Shown here one piece after another: positions 38,939-51,798 of a DNA stretch of 64,000 nucleotides. Numbering within the stretch: position 1 is the stretch's first letter; every line of letters starts with the position of its first letter. The notes beneath the pieces are model-generated. The model saw nothing but the letters and a program-made list of their open reading frames with translations, was not told where the DNA came from and made no database searches. Origin of the DNA: Struthidea cinerea (lineage: Eukaryota > Chordata > Aves > Passeriformes > Corcoracidae); the NCBI GenBank assembly GCA_013397865.1, contig VZTI01001727.1:186001-250000 (forward strand), in the 5' to 3' direction. Both the position numbers and the translations under genes were made by a program.

Positions 38939-41900
38939 TTTATTTAAAATAAACATAATTAATTCAATTCAAATGTTTGTCTTTACAGTAAGAGTTCAGA
39001 AGGAATCTAAAGAAATCACAAGTACATCTCACCATTTCTAACACAGTCAATTACACAATTAAATACAACATATGAATTTTATAACCTCTCAGTAAAATGA
39101 CCAGGTATTTAAAAAAAAACCAACAACCCGACCAACAAACTAAGGAAAAAAACACTCTAAAACACACATCAAACCCATAAACAAATTAAAAAGAGAGTCA
39201 ACACAGGGTTTCAACCAATGGAAGCATTTTTAAACTTTGTATATATGAAAACATCAACAGTGCCCTCAATTACATAGGTATACTCCAGATTTAATAATTA
39301 AAAAAATATATTTAGGTCTTCCTCTTACAAGACGACACAGAAATTTGACTCAAGTCCAAGTCCTGCCTACATAGCATGACTTTTTGGTTAAGTTCTCCAT
39401 CACAGACTTTTGGACCATGGTCACTAAACAACTCAAGGGATCCCACTGATTTTTTGGGTAATACATCATTGTCCATATGACATATGTCACCTTTGTTTCA
39501 AATACAGAGAAAAAAATTCTCACATTGTCTTCAGTGACAATGTTAGAGATACATTCATCTTTTGTGCTTCTTGATAGAGCAAAAACTGCTGTTTGCCCTT
39601 AATCAATTCATCTGCCTCAGCATTTTCAGAAAAGCACTTTATCAGTAACTTCAAGAATAGCTTTGAACCCAGAAATATTTTGAACTCTTCATCTGGGTCA
39701 AGAGATGGGAGAATATGTAACAGAAGTTTGCAATCTGACTTACTTCAAAAACCCAGCATGATGGAAAGAGTTGCCTCATTTCCTCATCACCTGTGACTGA
39801 CAGGTAGCGGCTCATTCCAGAATGTCCCATTTTCCCAAACACAGAGCACTGGTGAGGTGGATGCTCGGCCCTCCCTCGGGAAGCCGCGCGTGTCCGAGCA
39901 CAGCGAGCCGGCACCTGGAGCCCTCAGAGTCTCCCTGTAACACAGGAGTGTCGGGCTGAGCTTGGCTTGGCAGAGTCAAAGGACAAGAATCAGACATGCA
40001 GATTTCCTCCCAGATGAAGTCATGTGCTGTAACATAAATGTGCCTCCTCCCAGTCAGCTTCACAGTGACAGAAGGGGTCCTCAAAAGGTCCTCCTGTGTT
40101 TGGTAGTTACTGAAAGAAAAGAATGCTGGCAGAGCCATTTTTGCCTTCACATGTATAGAAACAGTAAATTTTCAACCAACCCATTTCATAGCACACTATC
40201 ACCATCAGCCTCTTTTTCTTCACCACTGTATTTTATTTAAAATTGCTCAGTTTTCAGAGCAACCAAACCAATTAACTCTCTCTTAGAAAGAAGTATGTTA
40301 CAGCTAAGCAGATTTTCAAGCAGTTGACACTTACTGGCCATTTGCATACCCCAGAATTTATTTGTATCCCATCTCTAAAGAAGTATTTACTTGAAAGGCA
40401 GTCTAAAAGATGTGGCTGTGGTCACAAGGAAATCAGTGGCAGTCAAGAACAGAGTAATTTAAAGAGCCCTTGACCAATCAGAAATATGAAATTTAGACAT
40501 AAAAATACAAAATCTGGAATGCTGCACTGCCACAGCTCTTTCATAAATTTAACGCTTACAATTCCAGAAAAGAAAGTTTACTAAATAAAAAGTAACACTG
40601 AGGCTTTAAGATGGCTCAGATTATTTGAGAACAGTAGGAAACTACAAACTTTAGAATAAAGCACCACTGTCAGAAATGTGGCATTTGGAAAAGCCATGGT
40701 TCAGTGCAAATACTGACCAGAAATGCAAAGATAAGCACTCCAACCAATAGATAGCACTGTCTTGTTAGTGCCTGCTTCTGCTACCAGCTACACTAAAAAG
40801 GAACCTTCTCATTTTATATTATGATTCCTCTTTAAAAGTATTCATATAAAACATAAATTTTGGACAAAAACAGACCTAAAAGCCTGCTTACATTGCTACT
40901 TTTTAAGAAAAGCAAAACACCTAATGACTGTTTTTTCAATTAAACCTGTATCAGAAAATCAAAACAGATAAATAATGTGTGCCCTTCTATTTTTTTGAAC
41001 TACACATGGGATTTCAGACCACTTCTTTCATATTATGCAAATGGGAAATTTTCCTACTGTACACATTATATGAAGTGAGAGGCAAACATGACTTCCCTAC
41101 CTAAAAGAAGCTGCTTTTCACAGACATGGCAAGCCAGTTCACAGCCACTTCCACACAAACACAGCCATAGGTAAACACAGTAGTTTGAATTCAACTCCAG
41201 TGAGTAGCTAACATGTAAACAGAAGCTTCTGAATCAAAACTAGCTTTAAAACAAACTCCAAAATCCCAAACAAAAACAAACAAAAAAACCCCAAAATACA
41301 TGGTTTCATGTCATGCCTAAAGCTGTATCTTTGATAGATTCATCTTGCTGCATGAAGAAAAAAACAGAAAAGCTAGAATGTGGTAAATGCAGAATTCTGC
41401 ATGTCTGATTTCTAGTGCCAAGAATTCATTACAGCCTGAAATAATTGTAAGTGAAAGTAAATGGCAGTAGGAGAAATATTAAAGTTCCTTTAATATTTCA
41501 CTACATTGCCATCTGGAAGGTATTAGTGTCGAAATGGTGTCCCAGAACTATGTGTATGTTAACTTCATATAAAAACTCACCACATTTACAACCATATTTC
41601 AATTTAATTATTGTACACAGGTTAACAAAAACACTGGATTTAACAAAAACAATATTCAGAATGGTACAACACGTGTTCATCTTCTCCAGGAAATAATATT
41701 ACAAGTGATCATCTTAGGACAATTTAGCCACACTAGCGACAGTTCTGTTAAAATGCAACTGTGGTCTACTAAGCCACTTATTTTAGCACTACAGATTATC
41801 TGAAGTTAAGAGTCCTATGGTCAAGGCTTAAAAATTATTTAAGATTCAAACCTCAAAATGTCTTACAGTCAAAATGACAGTACTTTTAAAAAAACACAAC

Positions 41901-41987
41901 AAAATAACCCCAAAACAATTAATTAAAAGGCTTCTGTATTTAGTTTTATTCTCTTCATGGCATTCTCTATTCATATAGTTGCTTGTA
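38939..41987 (-). other. CBLL1: CBLL1 3' UTR (extent uncertain)
   Basis: Sequence downstream of the CBLL1 stop on the - strand. Possible poly(A) signals (AATAAA on the - strand, seen as TTTATT) lie at 41945-41950, 40232-40237 and 38939-38944. The first would leave a 3' UTR of only about 60 bases, the others about 1.8 and 3.0 kb. I cannot tell which is used; the coordinates given take the longest. No CR1 or exon is seen inside. Confidence 0.35.
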
Positions 41988-44900
41988 TCACTGGTAATAG
42001 GGTCTGTATCTGGCTTGATCAGGGTGATGTGGTCCAGGAAGGGGGGCCTGAGCAGGAGGCCCTTGCATCCTTGGAGGTGGAGGCGGCCCCCTTGGAGCTG
42101 GCCATATCCCTGGACTCATTCCCCCAGGCTGTGTAAAAGGGGGACTAAGAGTTCCTTGATCTTCACTGAACTGTGGCAAAGAGTTGGGATTATAGTGATG
42201 GGGAGGGGGTGCATTTACATTTACAGGTGGGCCTCCATGCTGAGGAGGGGGAGGTCCCGGAGGAGGATGGTTCATGTAGGGCGGCATCTGGGCAATGATG
42301 TGTCCGGGCGGCGGGGTTATGGGTGGAGGGGCAGAGGTCATTGGCGGCGGAGGAGCCTGGCTGTACACCATGTGAGGGGTGCCTGCTGCCTGCGGAGGGT
42401 GCTGCAGAGGGTGGCTGATGGGCGGAGGCGGCGGCGGGGGCGGCGCATAGTGCTGCTGGGGAGGCATAATGTGATGAGGGTGTGACACCACTGGCTGACC
42501 CTGGTATTCAGGATGATGGTGAGCAGGTGCGGGTGCTGGTGGAGGCGGTTCTCGAGCACCTGAATTGGAATCATCCTGAATGGGAACAGTTATCAAGTTG
42601 CTGTGTTTTCTCGTTGAGATGCGGAAGGTGTCCTGACTGACCGGGCGAGGTGGCGGCGGAGCCATGGACATCTCTGCGGGAGGAGCACGGATATCCTCGT
42701 GGGGCTGGTTATAGTGCTCGTGTGGCACATGCTGCAAAGGAGGCGGTGGCATCATGATGTGCTGCTTCGGCGGAATGTGGCTCAGGTGATGTTTCTCAGG
42801 GGGCATTATGAAACGCTCGGGAATTTCGGCCGGCGGTGGGGCAATAGGAGGATGTACAGGTTCAATGGGAGGACGAGTAACAGGCTTCCCAGCTCTCATG
42901 TGACGGTGGTTGATGTGAGCTTGTAAGTCCCTCTGTGACAGGTAAGTTCTCTTGCATCCTTGAACAATGCTACACATGAAGAGAGACCCTCGTACACACT
43001 GCTCAATTCGCTGCACAGGTTCGTTACAGCTACATCGAAAGAGAGTATTGATTTATTGTCATCAGAGAGAGCTCAACATGCATTTTTCCTTGTTAACATA
43101 ATTAGTCAAATTAGAACTGACAATTTTGCCCCACTGTAGGAATGAAAGAAACTTTTCACTGATTTTGAAGTTTACCTAGTTTTTAAATCTCCAAATGTAA
43201 CTATGAAAGAACATAAAAATTTCATGAGGTAGAATTTTCTAAGTAGCATCTCTCTCTCACACAAATTTCTTCTGTGCAATAAGACTTAACATGGGTCATT
43301 CTCACTAAGTAAATTAAACTGCTGTTTACTCCTTTTCAAATTAGAGCAATAACAGGTTACCTACCCAAAACCAACAAAGTAAACACGGATCTCTTACAAT
43401 CCCAAAATGTGGAATAGGAACTAGAAAGTACAGAGTACTCTACTGCCTCTGCTAAATGTACAAAATAAGAGCTATGTTAATACAGAATCTGAAATAAGAT
43501 ATTTAAGTTACTTTCTTACATTTCCTTGAATAACAAATCTTGAAATAACTTACCCTGGACACATTTTGTCTCCCTTTTTCTCATGTAGTATAGCACAGTC
43601 ATAGCAGAAAACATGCTTGCAAGGTATCTAGAGATAAAAAATTGCTGTTAAGACATAGTGTATAAATATCTATGTCATCCTGCAGGATACAGTTCCTCCC
43701 TCCAGTGCACAGCTTATAATAATTAAAGTAACTAAGTTACCTATGAGGTGAACAAGCATAGCAATGGTTAACAATTTACAGCATCTTTGCCCAGAAACCT
43801 TCTAGAACAGTTAATGCTGAGTTTGAGTTTTTTGGGGTAGTGTTGTTTGAGGTTAAGTGTTGCTAAAAAACACTGGCAGAAGTTTGAGTCTTGCACTAAT
43901 ACCAACACTGAACATTCACAGAAGCTGCATGTGCAATCTGATTACACTTGTCTGGCTGTCCAGGAAGGAAAGTTTTAAAAGCATTAACTGTCATTAAGTC
44001 AGATGCTGAAGCCTGTTACATCACACTTAGATATCTAAATTAATCTCAGGGATTTTTAAAGGTACAGTAAAGTGAACAATGTCTTCTAACTTCCCTGCAA
44101 GTCCTCAATTGAGATAAAAAGCTTATTTTGAAACCTAAGTGGTATAAAGTCAAAACCCCAGAAGCTGAAGGTTTTTTCCTTTGTGATGGTGTTCCGTTGG
44201 GTTTTTTTTAACATTTTCAGGCTTACTTGATTAAATCAGGGGGTAAAGCAAAATCATCCAGACAGATGGAACAAAAACACTTGAGCAGTGAAGGCCTCCA
44301 GTTCCATCCTGGTACTATTCTGCTGTTTATTCAGATGCCTGTTGAAATCAGTAACCTCTAAAAGCCTCATACAGACACAGTAAAACCTAATTTTACCTAA
44401 AGGGAAACCATGGCTGCATCTTCCACTGGTAATTTCACTCACCATGCGTCCATACATTTTGATGGGCAATCCACACTTATCACAGAAATGGACTGGTGTA
44501 TCATCCTTTTCCCCCAGCAAGTTTATCTGGTAGGACAGAGAAGGGGGTGAGCAAACAAACCCAAACATCACTAAAGCTTCTCATTTTGGTTGTCATCAAC
44601 ATACCCATTATTCCTGAATTAGCTGAAAAGGAAGCAAGAGCACCACAAACAGGAGAAAGCAGAGGATGTATTTTCAGTCAGGCAAAAATAACTGAGAAAC
44701 GTTTAATTAACAAAGCATCTACCATGACTACCTACAGCTTGGTATGAAACACAGGCAAAGACTCATGACTTTACCTTATAGTCCCAAAAGATGGGTCCAG
44801 GAAATCTCCTTTGATTGCCAAACATTTCACCTCCTTTACATTCGTATCGCTCCTCTTTGTTATAATCAAATTCTTCTGTGGAAAGGAGAAAGAGAAGAAA

Positions 44901-45393
44901 GACACGAGCCAACCACAACACTTTCATAACTGACACCAGCTGCTATTAAGAATTTGGGTCATTTACACTGAAATCATCAAATAATGCCACAGCACTTCCA
45001 ATCTGCTGAGCCCCTTCTACAAAAGGTAGAGCCAAAAGAGTAAGACAGCCTGTTTTGGAAACGGGCACTACTGAAGCCCTACAGTGCAGCAGTACTTGGA
45101 GATTTGGAACTTGTTTTGCATTTGGACAGACCCCTGAACTCCTAAGTCTCTAAGACTGAATAAAGTCTCGAACAATGCTGCAGAACAATACACTTCCCTA
45201 CTACAGAGAATTTATATTAATTTACCTTCATCACCAGCTTGTGTCTTCGAAGGCATCCTGTTCATATTTCTTGGAGTTCGAGGTGCAGGTTTGGTTTTAT
45301 TGGTCTGTTTTGAAATAAGCTTTATAGGGATTCTTCTACGGACATCAAGACCACCCAATGATCCTGAACTATTTGTTCCTTGCAAATCATTGT
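41988..45393 (-). CDS. CBLL1: CBLL1 (HAKAI) RING E3 ubiquitin ligase, coding exons 2-6; exon 1 missing
   Basis: E3 ligase that binds tyrosine-phosphorylated E-cadherin and is a subunit of the WTAP/VIRMA m6A-writer complex. Exons on the - strand, 5' to 3': 45393-45226, 44875-44775, 44526-44443, 43627-43554, 43029-41988 (stop TGA). All are GT-AG and phases agree. The first visible codon (Asp) needs one base from exon 1, which should carry only about 13 coding bases (Met-Asp-His-Thr-). With that, the protein is about 493 residues (human 491). The RING domain is complete: C109, C112 (HFCDKC), C125, H127, C130, C133 (PCKHVFCYDC), C145, C148. It is followed by a C2H2-like finger (CKRTYLSQRDLQAHINHRH) of the HYB domain. 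The C-terminal half is a long Pro/His-rich tail with runs of 8 prolines, ending in YRPYYQ. Exon 1 is not found in the readable sequence. Confidence 0.97.
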
Positions 45394-47730
45394 CTGTGAA
45401 AGAAAATTTAAAAAAATTATCTAATTTTTCATTTATCTAATAGACTCTAAAGAGGCTAAATATTAACAGAAAAGTTTTAAGAAAAATAATTTTTAAAGCT
45501 TGCTTAAGACTCATACAACGTATCAAAATTTAATCACTAGAAAATAGGCGTCTTCACATACAATTTATTCCAGAAGTCGGGTCACAAAACTGTATTGGGA
45601 ACAGCCATGATTTTAGGAAATCTACTTTAAAAATAAAGCTATTTAAATAACTTACTTAGTCACTCATTTCTCCACAACAGAAACATGAATCATATAGCTC
45701 TTCTCACAGTGTGAAGAGCACTGAAGAGTCAATTCCTTGTACAACCTTGACTACACAGAATTTCTTATGTGAAAAGATAATTTTTACAATTTATGTATAT
45801 TGTTTAATAAAGTAGGAAGGAAACTAGCTTATATATAAACTCAACATCTTGACATATTACTTAGAGGTTTATCATAAAGTATCACAAAAATGTTGGTACT
45901 TAGGAATATGTAGCTGTATCCTTCCTAAACTGAAAATTATTGTTCCCAGCTACATACAGAATTCTCCTTAACCAGATTTAAATCTAAGTACCAGGGTGAA
46001 CAAAGCAAGAAATAGCCTGACACATGCATCAGCAGGTATAGGCTCCAAGAGATAACCCAGACCAGGTAATGCAACAAGCAACACCAATGAAGGAGGTGTA
46101 ACTCCCTCAGCCTCCAGCGAGTTTATCTGAAACCACCACACAGCATCTCATTCATACAAAAATGAAGTTATGTCCTTCACAAGTCTTCCCAGCTCACTCG
46201 GATTTTAACTGAAAATGCCATTCTGACAGGTGTTTCAAAGCAGGGCATGCTCAGCCTGGAAGGGGCGAGCCCCGAGCAGTTACAGCCCTGCCGTTCCGCA
46301 GGGTACGACACTCCAGCCCTGGAATGACTGCCGAGGCCCCAAAGGATTGCGGCGCAGGAGCACCTGGGCACTGAAATTACGGCCCATTAGTGTAATTATG
46401 CACAATGCATCACCAATTACTGTCCCTCAAAGCCTATAAACACCACACACAATGCAACAAGTAGAAGGAAAAACAAGAAAAAATGGGATTGCTCTCAGTT
46501 TTTCAGCACCTACCACCAAAACTAGGAAATGTGTCAGTTTCAAACTGGGACTGTGCTCTGACAGTTCTGTACCTCCAAATCCAAAGCCCTCAATTTCCTC
46601 GGATAGATCAAACTCCTCTTAGCACTATGGTTGACAGTTTCACACTAAAACGCAATGTTCAAAAAGGCAAAAGCAATAAAGCTTGTTTTTACTTCTGGTC
46701 ATTTGTTATTTCTTTTGGCTGTCCAGATGAACCTGCAAACACTCAACTATGTCACCAGGCTTCCCCAAGGACTGCTGGACCAAGACATCACAGGTAAAGC
46801 TGTCTGTTTTCCACACGTTGGGAAATTCTGTTTTCTACCAGAATACACAAAACCACAGCACCATAAACCACAAACAGTCTCTGCAGCAACTCAGTCCATT
46901 TGCAAATAGAGATAACTAAAATTTTAGAAATCAAAATCTTGTGTATTATTTAGTCCACTGAACTGCCAATAGGTTCTGTAGCTTTTCCTCCTTATAGCCT
47001 TGCAAGCCAGGAATATTTACATGAGTTAGTTGCTCAACTAACCCAAACTAGCAAGTTTATTAGTCATTCATGTTTCATGGAAGGATAATAAATTCCACTC
47101 TGCATGAGCATAACTTGCAGGATTATGTCCAGAAAGAACTACAACAAACATACCAAACTTGTTAAGACTGCTTAGAGAAGCTCTAATTAGACGTGATGCA
47201 ACCTACTGAAATGTCACCTTCATCAACCTAGGTTTTATTTTTGCATTTCAAGCTTTATTAAAATTCACAAATAGAGCTCAAATACTTTAAACAGATAGAG
47301 CCATAACGCAATCTTTTCTAGGGGAAAGGAAAAAAACCTCCAAAACCACCCTAGCAAAAAGCCCACGTCCATTCATTTATTCACTGCACTACGCCAGCGC
47401 ATTAACTAGGAAAGGATCACAGCTACGCCAGCGCGCTCACCGGTGAACGACCACATTTAAAACACGAAACCAAATTTAAGCACACGAGGAAGTTTCCTCC
47501 CGGGCCACAACTTCGGAATCAGGAAACACATTACGGGCACCGATGCCGGGAAACGCCGCGGGCAAACGAGCGCCTCTCCCCCACCTCCGGGACGCCACAG
47601 GCTGCATCCGGTGCTGCCGGGCCCAGGCACCCCTGCCCGGCCAGCACAGTCAGCGGCCGCCGCTCCGCCCGGGACGGGGCGTTCCGTCGGCACCGGTCCC
47701 TCAGCCCGGCCGAGCGCCCTCGGGGCAGGG
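45394..47730 (-). other. CBLL1: CBLL1 intron 1 (part)
   Basis: From the exon 2 acceptor to the GC-rich block. The DNA is mostly AT-rich with no recognisable repeat or exon. GC content rises sharply from about 47.4 kb towards the gap, as expected when approaching a CpG-island promoter. Short open frames here show no family similarity. Confidence 0.6.
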
Positions 47731-48420
47731 NNNNNNNNNNNNNNNNNNNNNNNNNNNNNNNNNNNNNNNNNNNNNNNNNNNNNNNNNNNNNNNNNNNNNN
47801 NNNNNNNNNNNNNNNNNNNNNNNNNNNNNNNNNNNNNNNNNNNNNNNNNNNNNNNNNNNNNNNNNNNNNNNNNNNNNNNNNNNNNNNNNNNNNNNNNNNN
47901 NNNNNNNNNNNNNNNNNNNNNNNNNNNNNNNNNNNNNNNNNNNNNNNNNNNNNNNNNNNNNNNNNNNNNNNNNNNNNNNNNNNNNNNNNNNNNNNNNNNN
48001 NNNNNNNNNNNNNNNNNNNNNNNNNNNNNNNNNNNNNNNNNNNNNNNNNNNNNNNNNNNNNNNNNNNNNNNNNNNNNNNNNNNNNNNNNNNNNNNNNNNN
48101 NNNNNNNNNNNNNNNNNNNNNNNNNNNNNNNNNNNNNNNNNNNNNNNNNNNNNNNNNNNNNNNNNCCTCCTCACACCGCGGCGGGAGGGGAGTGCGGCGG
48201 CCCCGCAGCGCCTGCCGTGACCGCGGCCGCGGGATGCAGAGCTGCGACTAGTTTCGGTTGGGAGGCGTGACCCTGGTTTTGGGGGAGAAGGATGAAGTGA
48301 AAACATGAGAGAGGTCTCAGTTCAGGAGCCACGGAGGCGCCGTCCGGCTGCTTGTGCAGTGCAGCCTTCAGACACACTGGGAAGATGTGACGCCGCATCG
48401 CGCTCTCGGCTGCTGCTGGT
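47400..48420 (-). promoter_or_regulatory. CBLL1: CpG-island promoter of CBLL1, interrupted by assembly gap
   Basis: Readable DNA on both sides of the gap is very GC- and CpG-rich (for example GCGGCCGC at about 47654 and CCGCGGCCGCGG at about 48220), unlike the rest of the window. It lies upstream of CBLL1 exon 2 in the transcribed direction, with no TATA box visible, which fits a housekeeping promoter. The transcription start and coding exon 1 probably fall in the Ns. Confidence 0.75.
47731..48165. other. Assembly gap (435 Ns)
   Basis: An unbroken run of N inside the GC-rich CBLL1 promoter. Such regions are commonly lost in short-read bird assemblies. Open frames that cross it are meaningless. 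The true length may differ from 435. Confidence 1.
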
Positions 48421-49030
48421 CAGCCTTAAGTTTTAGCATGGAAATGGCAGATGCCTGACACGCTGTAGAAGTCATGGAACAGTGAATCTCCAGAGCACTC
48501 AGAAGCTTCACAGCAATAGCGCTCAGTAGCTCAGGAGAGGACTCAGTGTTACATTTAGCGTTTTGTAATTCCAGTGTAATTCAGTGGGATGCCGAGTGTT
48601 TCTATAGCACTGAAGAAAGGAAAGAAAGAAAAATACAACAAAGTCATAGGTTATAAGTAGTAAATGGTCTTGAGCAGTCCTTCCACAACGGTGGTAACTC
48701 TACTCCATGCAGATTGGTGATTGTCTCACTAAAAGCCTCCTGGATTGGGATTTCATGCCCCTGCAGACAATGTCTCTCATTATCTTTATAGCCTTAATAT
48801 TTAAAAGCTGCCATTTAAGTCTAACATTTCTTGTCTTATCCACACAAGGCAGAGAGAACAGGTTTTCCCTTTTGTCTTTGCTGATCCTCAAAACAGACCC
48901 AAGAGAAGCATTACACTGATCCTTCATAATATACTTTATCTCCCCATAATGAGAATTGACAGAGAAGACTTAAACCCAAAACCAAACAACAAACCCCCAA
49001 ATAAACAGATGCAAGGAGCATGTTTTCAGT
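48421..49030. other. Short intergenic spacer between CBLL1 promoter and SLC26A4 3' end
   Basis: About 600 bases with no exon or recognised repeat. SLC26A4 transcription (- strand) ends just to the right and CBLL1 transcription (- strand) begins just to the left, so the genes are head-to-tail with little space for separate insulation. Confidence 0.55.
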
Positions 49031-49039
49031 ATGCACAAC

Positions 49040-51798
49040 TTTATTTTCTAGTTAATGGGTACAATTACTTTTCAAATGCAGCTTTTTGAAAGTGTAAAAA
49101 AACTTAAAATACATCTCCAAATTTAATATCTGACATGCAAAGGCAGAACAGTAATACTCACAATGCATACAAAAATACCACTTCTTCATCCTACTGGAAA
49201 AAGATGAGCACACCTAGTTACACTACTTATAGATATTTGAATTAATACAAAACTAGAGAATTCTAGCTTCATTGCAAAATCCATTGTTTTGGTATCCTTA
49301 ATTGTGATGGATACATAGAAAATTAAGCACATACCCACTGAGAAAGGCATTTGAATGCATTCTGCATATTATCTCTTACCCTTCTATGCCACTGTAGGCT
49401 TTGAGAGAAATGCTGTTTTTCAGAAAAAGTTTAATATTTTGTGCCTGTTAAATGAAGAACAACCATGCCTGGAAGAAATACGCAGGCTGAGAATAAGTGC
49501 ATTTTATCATGTTTTATCACAATTAATCCCAGATCAGATGTCATATTTGGAAAGGAACTGGAAGACTGTTGAGTATTTCACTGCTTTTTAAATACCTGTA
49601 CAGACAAGAACTAGAGAACGTTCAGAAAATAATGTAAGGGCACATCTCTGTCAAGTAAGAATCTGTACTCAAACTTCACAGTGCAGATGTTGTCTTGAGG
49701 AAAAAAATAATTCACTGCTACCACTTTTTAACCATCTTTTCCATAGAATGTGTCCTGCATAACAATAAGCTGAAAGCTCACTTACCAAGTAGAATATTTT
49801 ACTTTTTACATAAAATGTACACCTGTTTTAGAAAAGCAATACAGCCTCTAAAAAACGTGTCACTGGCCTCGTGCACTGGCAACTGTTCCAGTAGTCAGGT
49901 TAATACGAATTGGGGCCATGGCCTGATAGGGACTTCAGGCCAGTAAGGTGGGCTGAAATGCCAACCTCCCATGGGAGGCTGGCAAGGGGACAGAAGGAGG
50001 ACAGGTGGAGTTAAAAGCAGGAATTGTCAAATCACAGCCTAGGCTGAAGCATTCGTGTCAATAGAAATGAATGGTTCCATCTGAAGAGGTGCAGAGTGGT
50101 CTGATTTGCCTCTTGAACACTTGCCTCATTCTCAGCTGGTGGAGATGCCCATCTCACAGACAAACGGCCCATGCTCATTGTGAATACAATCCTGCTGTTA
50201 GCTGGCTTGGACTGGAGCACGGACATCACCTCAGTTCAAATGTCTGAACTGAGAAGCTTCCATGACTTGTGAAGGCTGAAGTCTGTGACTTAACTAGAGA
50301 ATACAGATGCCAGTTTGGTGCTGTTACCTATTGTGTAAGATACTGTCCAACTGACTGAAGTTTATAGGATTTTTTTCTCACTGATTTTGACACAGTTCTC
50401 TCAGGTGCTGAGGCCAGAATAATTCATTTAGTGCTTAGCTTTTCCACTAGTGTTACCTGCAGCAGAAATCTTCTCTGTGCAGTGTGATGTGGGAAAATTT
50501 CACTGATGTAATCAAATAAGGATAATTAAATATACTAAAGCTAATTAGTCCACACTGTTAAACTTAAAGGCATTTTATACCTGGACATTTCTTACACTTT
50601 AGTTTTCATGTTTCCTCACCATAGAGGTTTTTTCCCATTTAAAAAATAATGTAGTACTAAAAAATTTAAGGTAGCAGTCTGTTTTCTGTCAAAATACGCT
50701 TCTTCATGAAAATTAGGAACATTAGTTCAAGATTAAAGTTTTGCTGGTCAAATCTTTATCTTTTGTAAATTATTGCACTTGTGCATTATGAACTTTCAAA
50801 TGTAAAAGAACAGCAGCAGTTTGATGTAGAATATTAAAAGAAAAAATCTCTATAAAAATATAACTATTCATTAAACAAAAAATACACCTATATTCCATTT
50901 AAAAAAACACAAACCTCAATACTAGGTCACATTCTGACTTTCTTGCTTGCGCTCAATATCATCCTGTTTTACAGATTCCATTAAGTACCCAGGGACTAAG
51001 GTTCTCCTTATGTCATGATCTACCTCTTGATGGAGATTATATAACCTAGCCAAAATAATCTTCTGTCTGTCCTTCATTTAAGGGACAATCATTAATAGTA
51101 GTGCAAGACTTGCTACAATGGGATTAATACAGAACTAATGAACCCATATCCAAGGGTCTTTAGAAACTTTTCCTATTTGAAGTATTACAGCAGTTCAGTG
51201 CTGTTTCCTGTTCACGTGACAGTTTCACCTGTCACTGTTTCAGCAATCTAACTACCTGCAGCAATTTAAGGAACTGCTTGAAAAAAATGATCATGATACA
51301 TTTTTCAAGGCTTGTCAGCACATATTCTCACACTAATGTTCTAGAATTCAAAGCCTTGGCCACCTAGAACTCCTGCCCTTTCACTAGGCATTGTACAAAT
51401 ACTGAACAAAAGCCTTGCCATCCAGAGATTCTGGTCTCTTCCACTCCCTGGGAAGACCACAGAGCAGCTTTTCATCCTGTACACACTGATGGAAGTGTGG
51501 TGCAACTTCTGCCTGACTAGTCCCAAAACTGAGTACATCTTTCACAATAGTCTTCTGATTTTCTTTTTTATTTATATGTATCATAGCAGAAAGTGCTTGC
51601 AGAATCAAGGTCCAGAGTATTTCTGGGATAATGTTAGCTAAAATTTGGAGAGTTATAGAGATCTGTATCATTCAGACAAACAATCAGAGTTTTCTTCAAG
51701 TGCAAAGATTGGTTTCATAGCAGAAAATGCTGATATAGATAGTACTGGTGCGTGAATATTGCTGTGCGCTCACAGGCAGGAGAGTACCAGCCAGTCCT
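49040..51798 (-). other. SLC26A4: SLC26A4 3' UTR with candidate poly(A) signal
   Basis: Follows the SLC26A4 stop codon on the - strand. AATAAA (TTTATT on +) at 49040-49045 would give a 3' UTR of about 2.75 kb; human pendrin mRNA also has a long 3' UTR. Nearer signals cannot be excluded. No repeat is recognised within. Confidence 0.45.

Noticed and set aside
41979..42485. 168-codon open frame on the + strand opposite CBLL1
   Set aside because: It is the antisense shadow of the proline/histidine-rich CBLL1 last exon (Arg/Trp/Gly-rich product) and has no independent support.
47543..48306. Several 200-residue open frames around 47.5-48.3 kb
   Set aside because: They cross the N gap and consist mostly of undefined residues.
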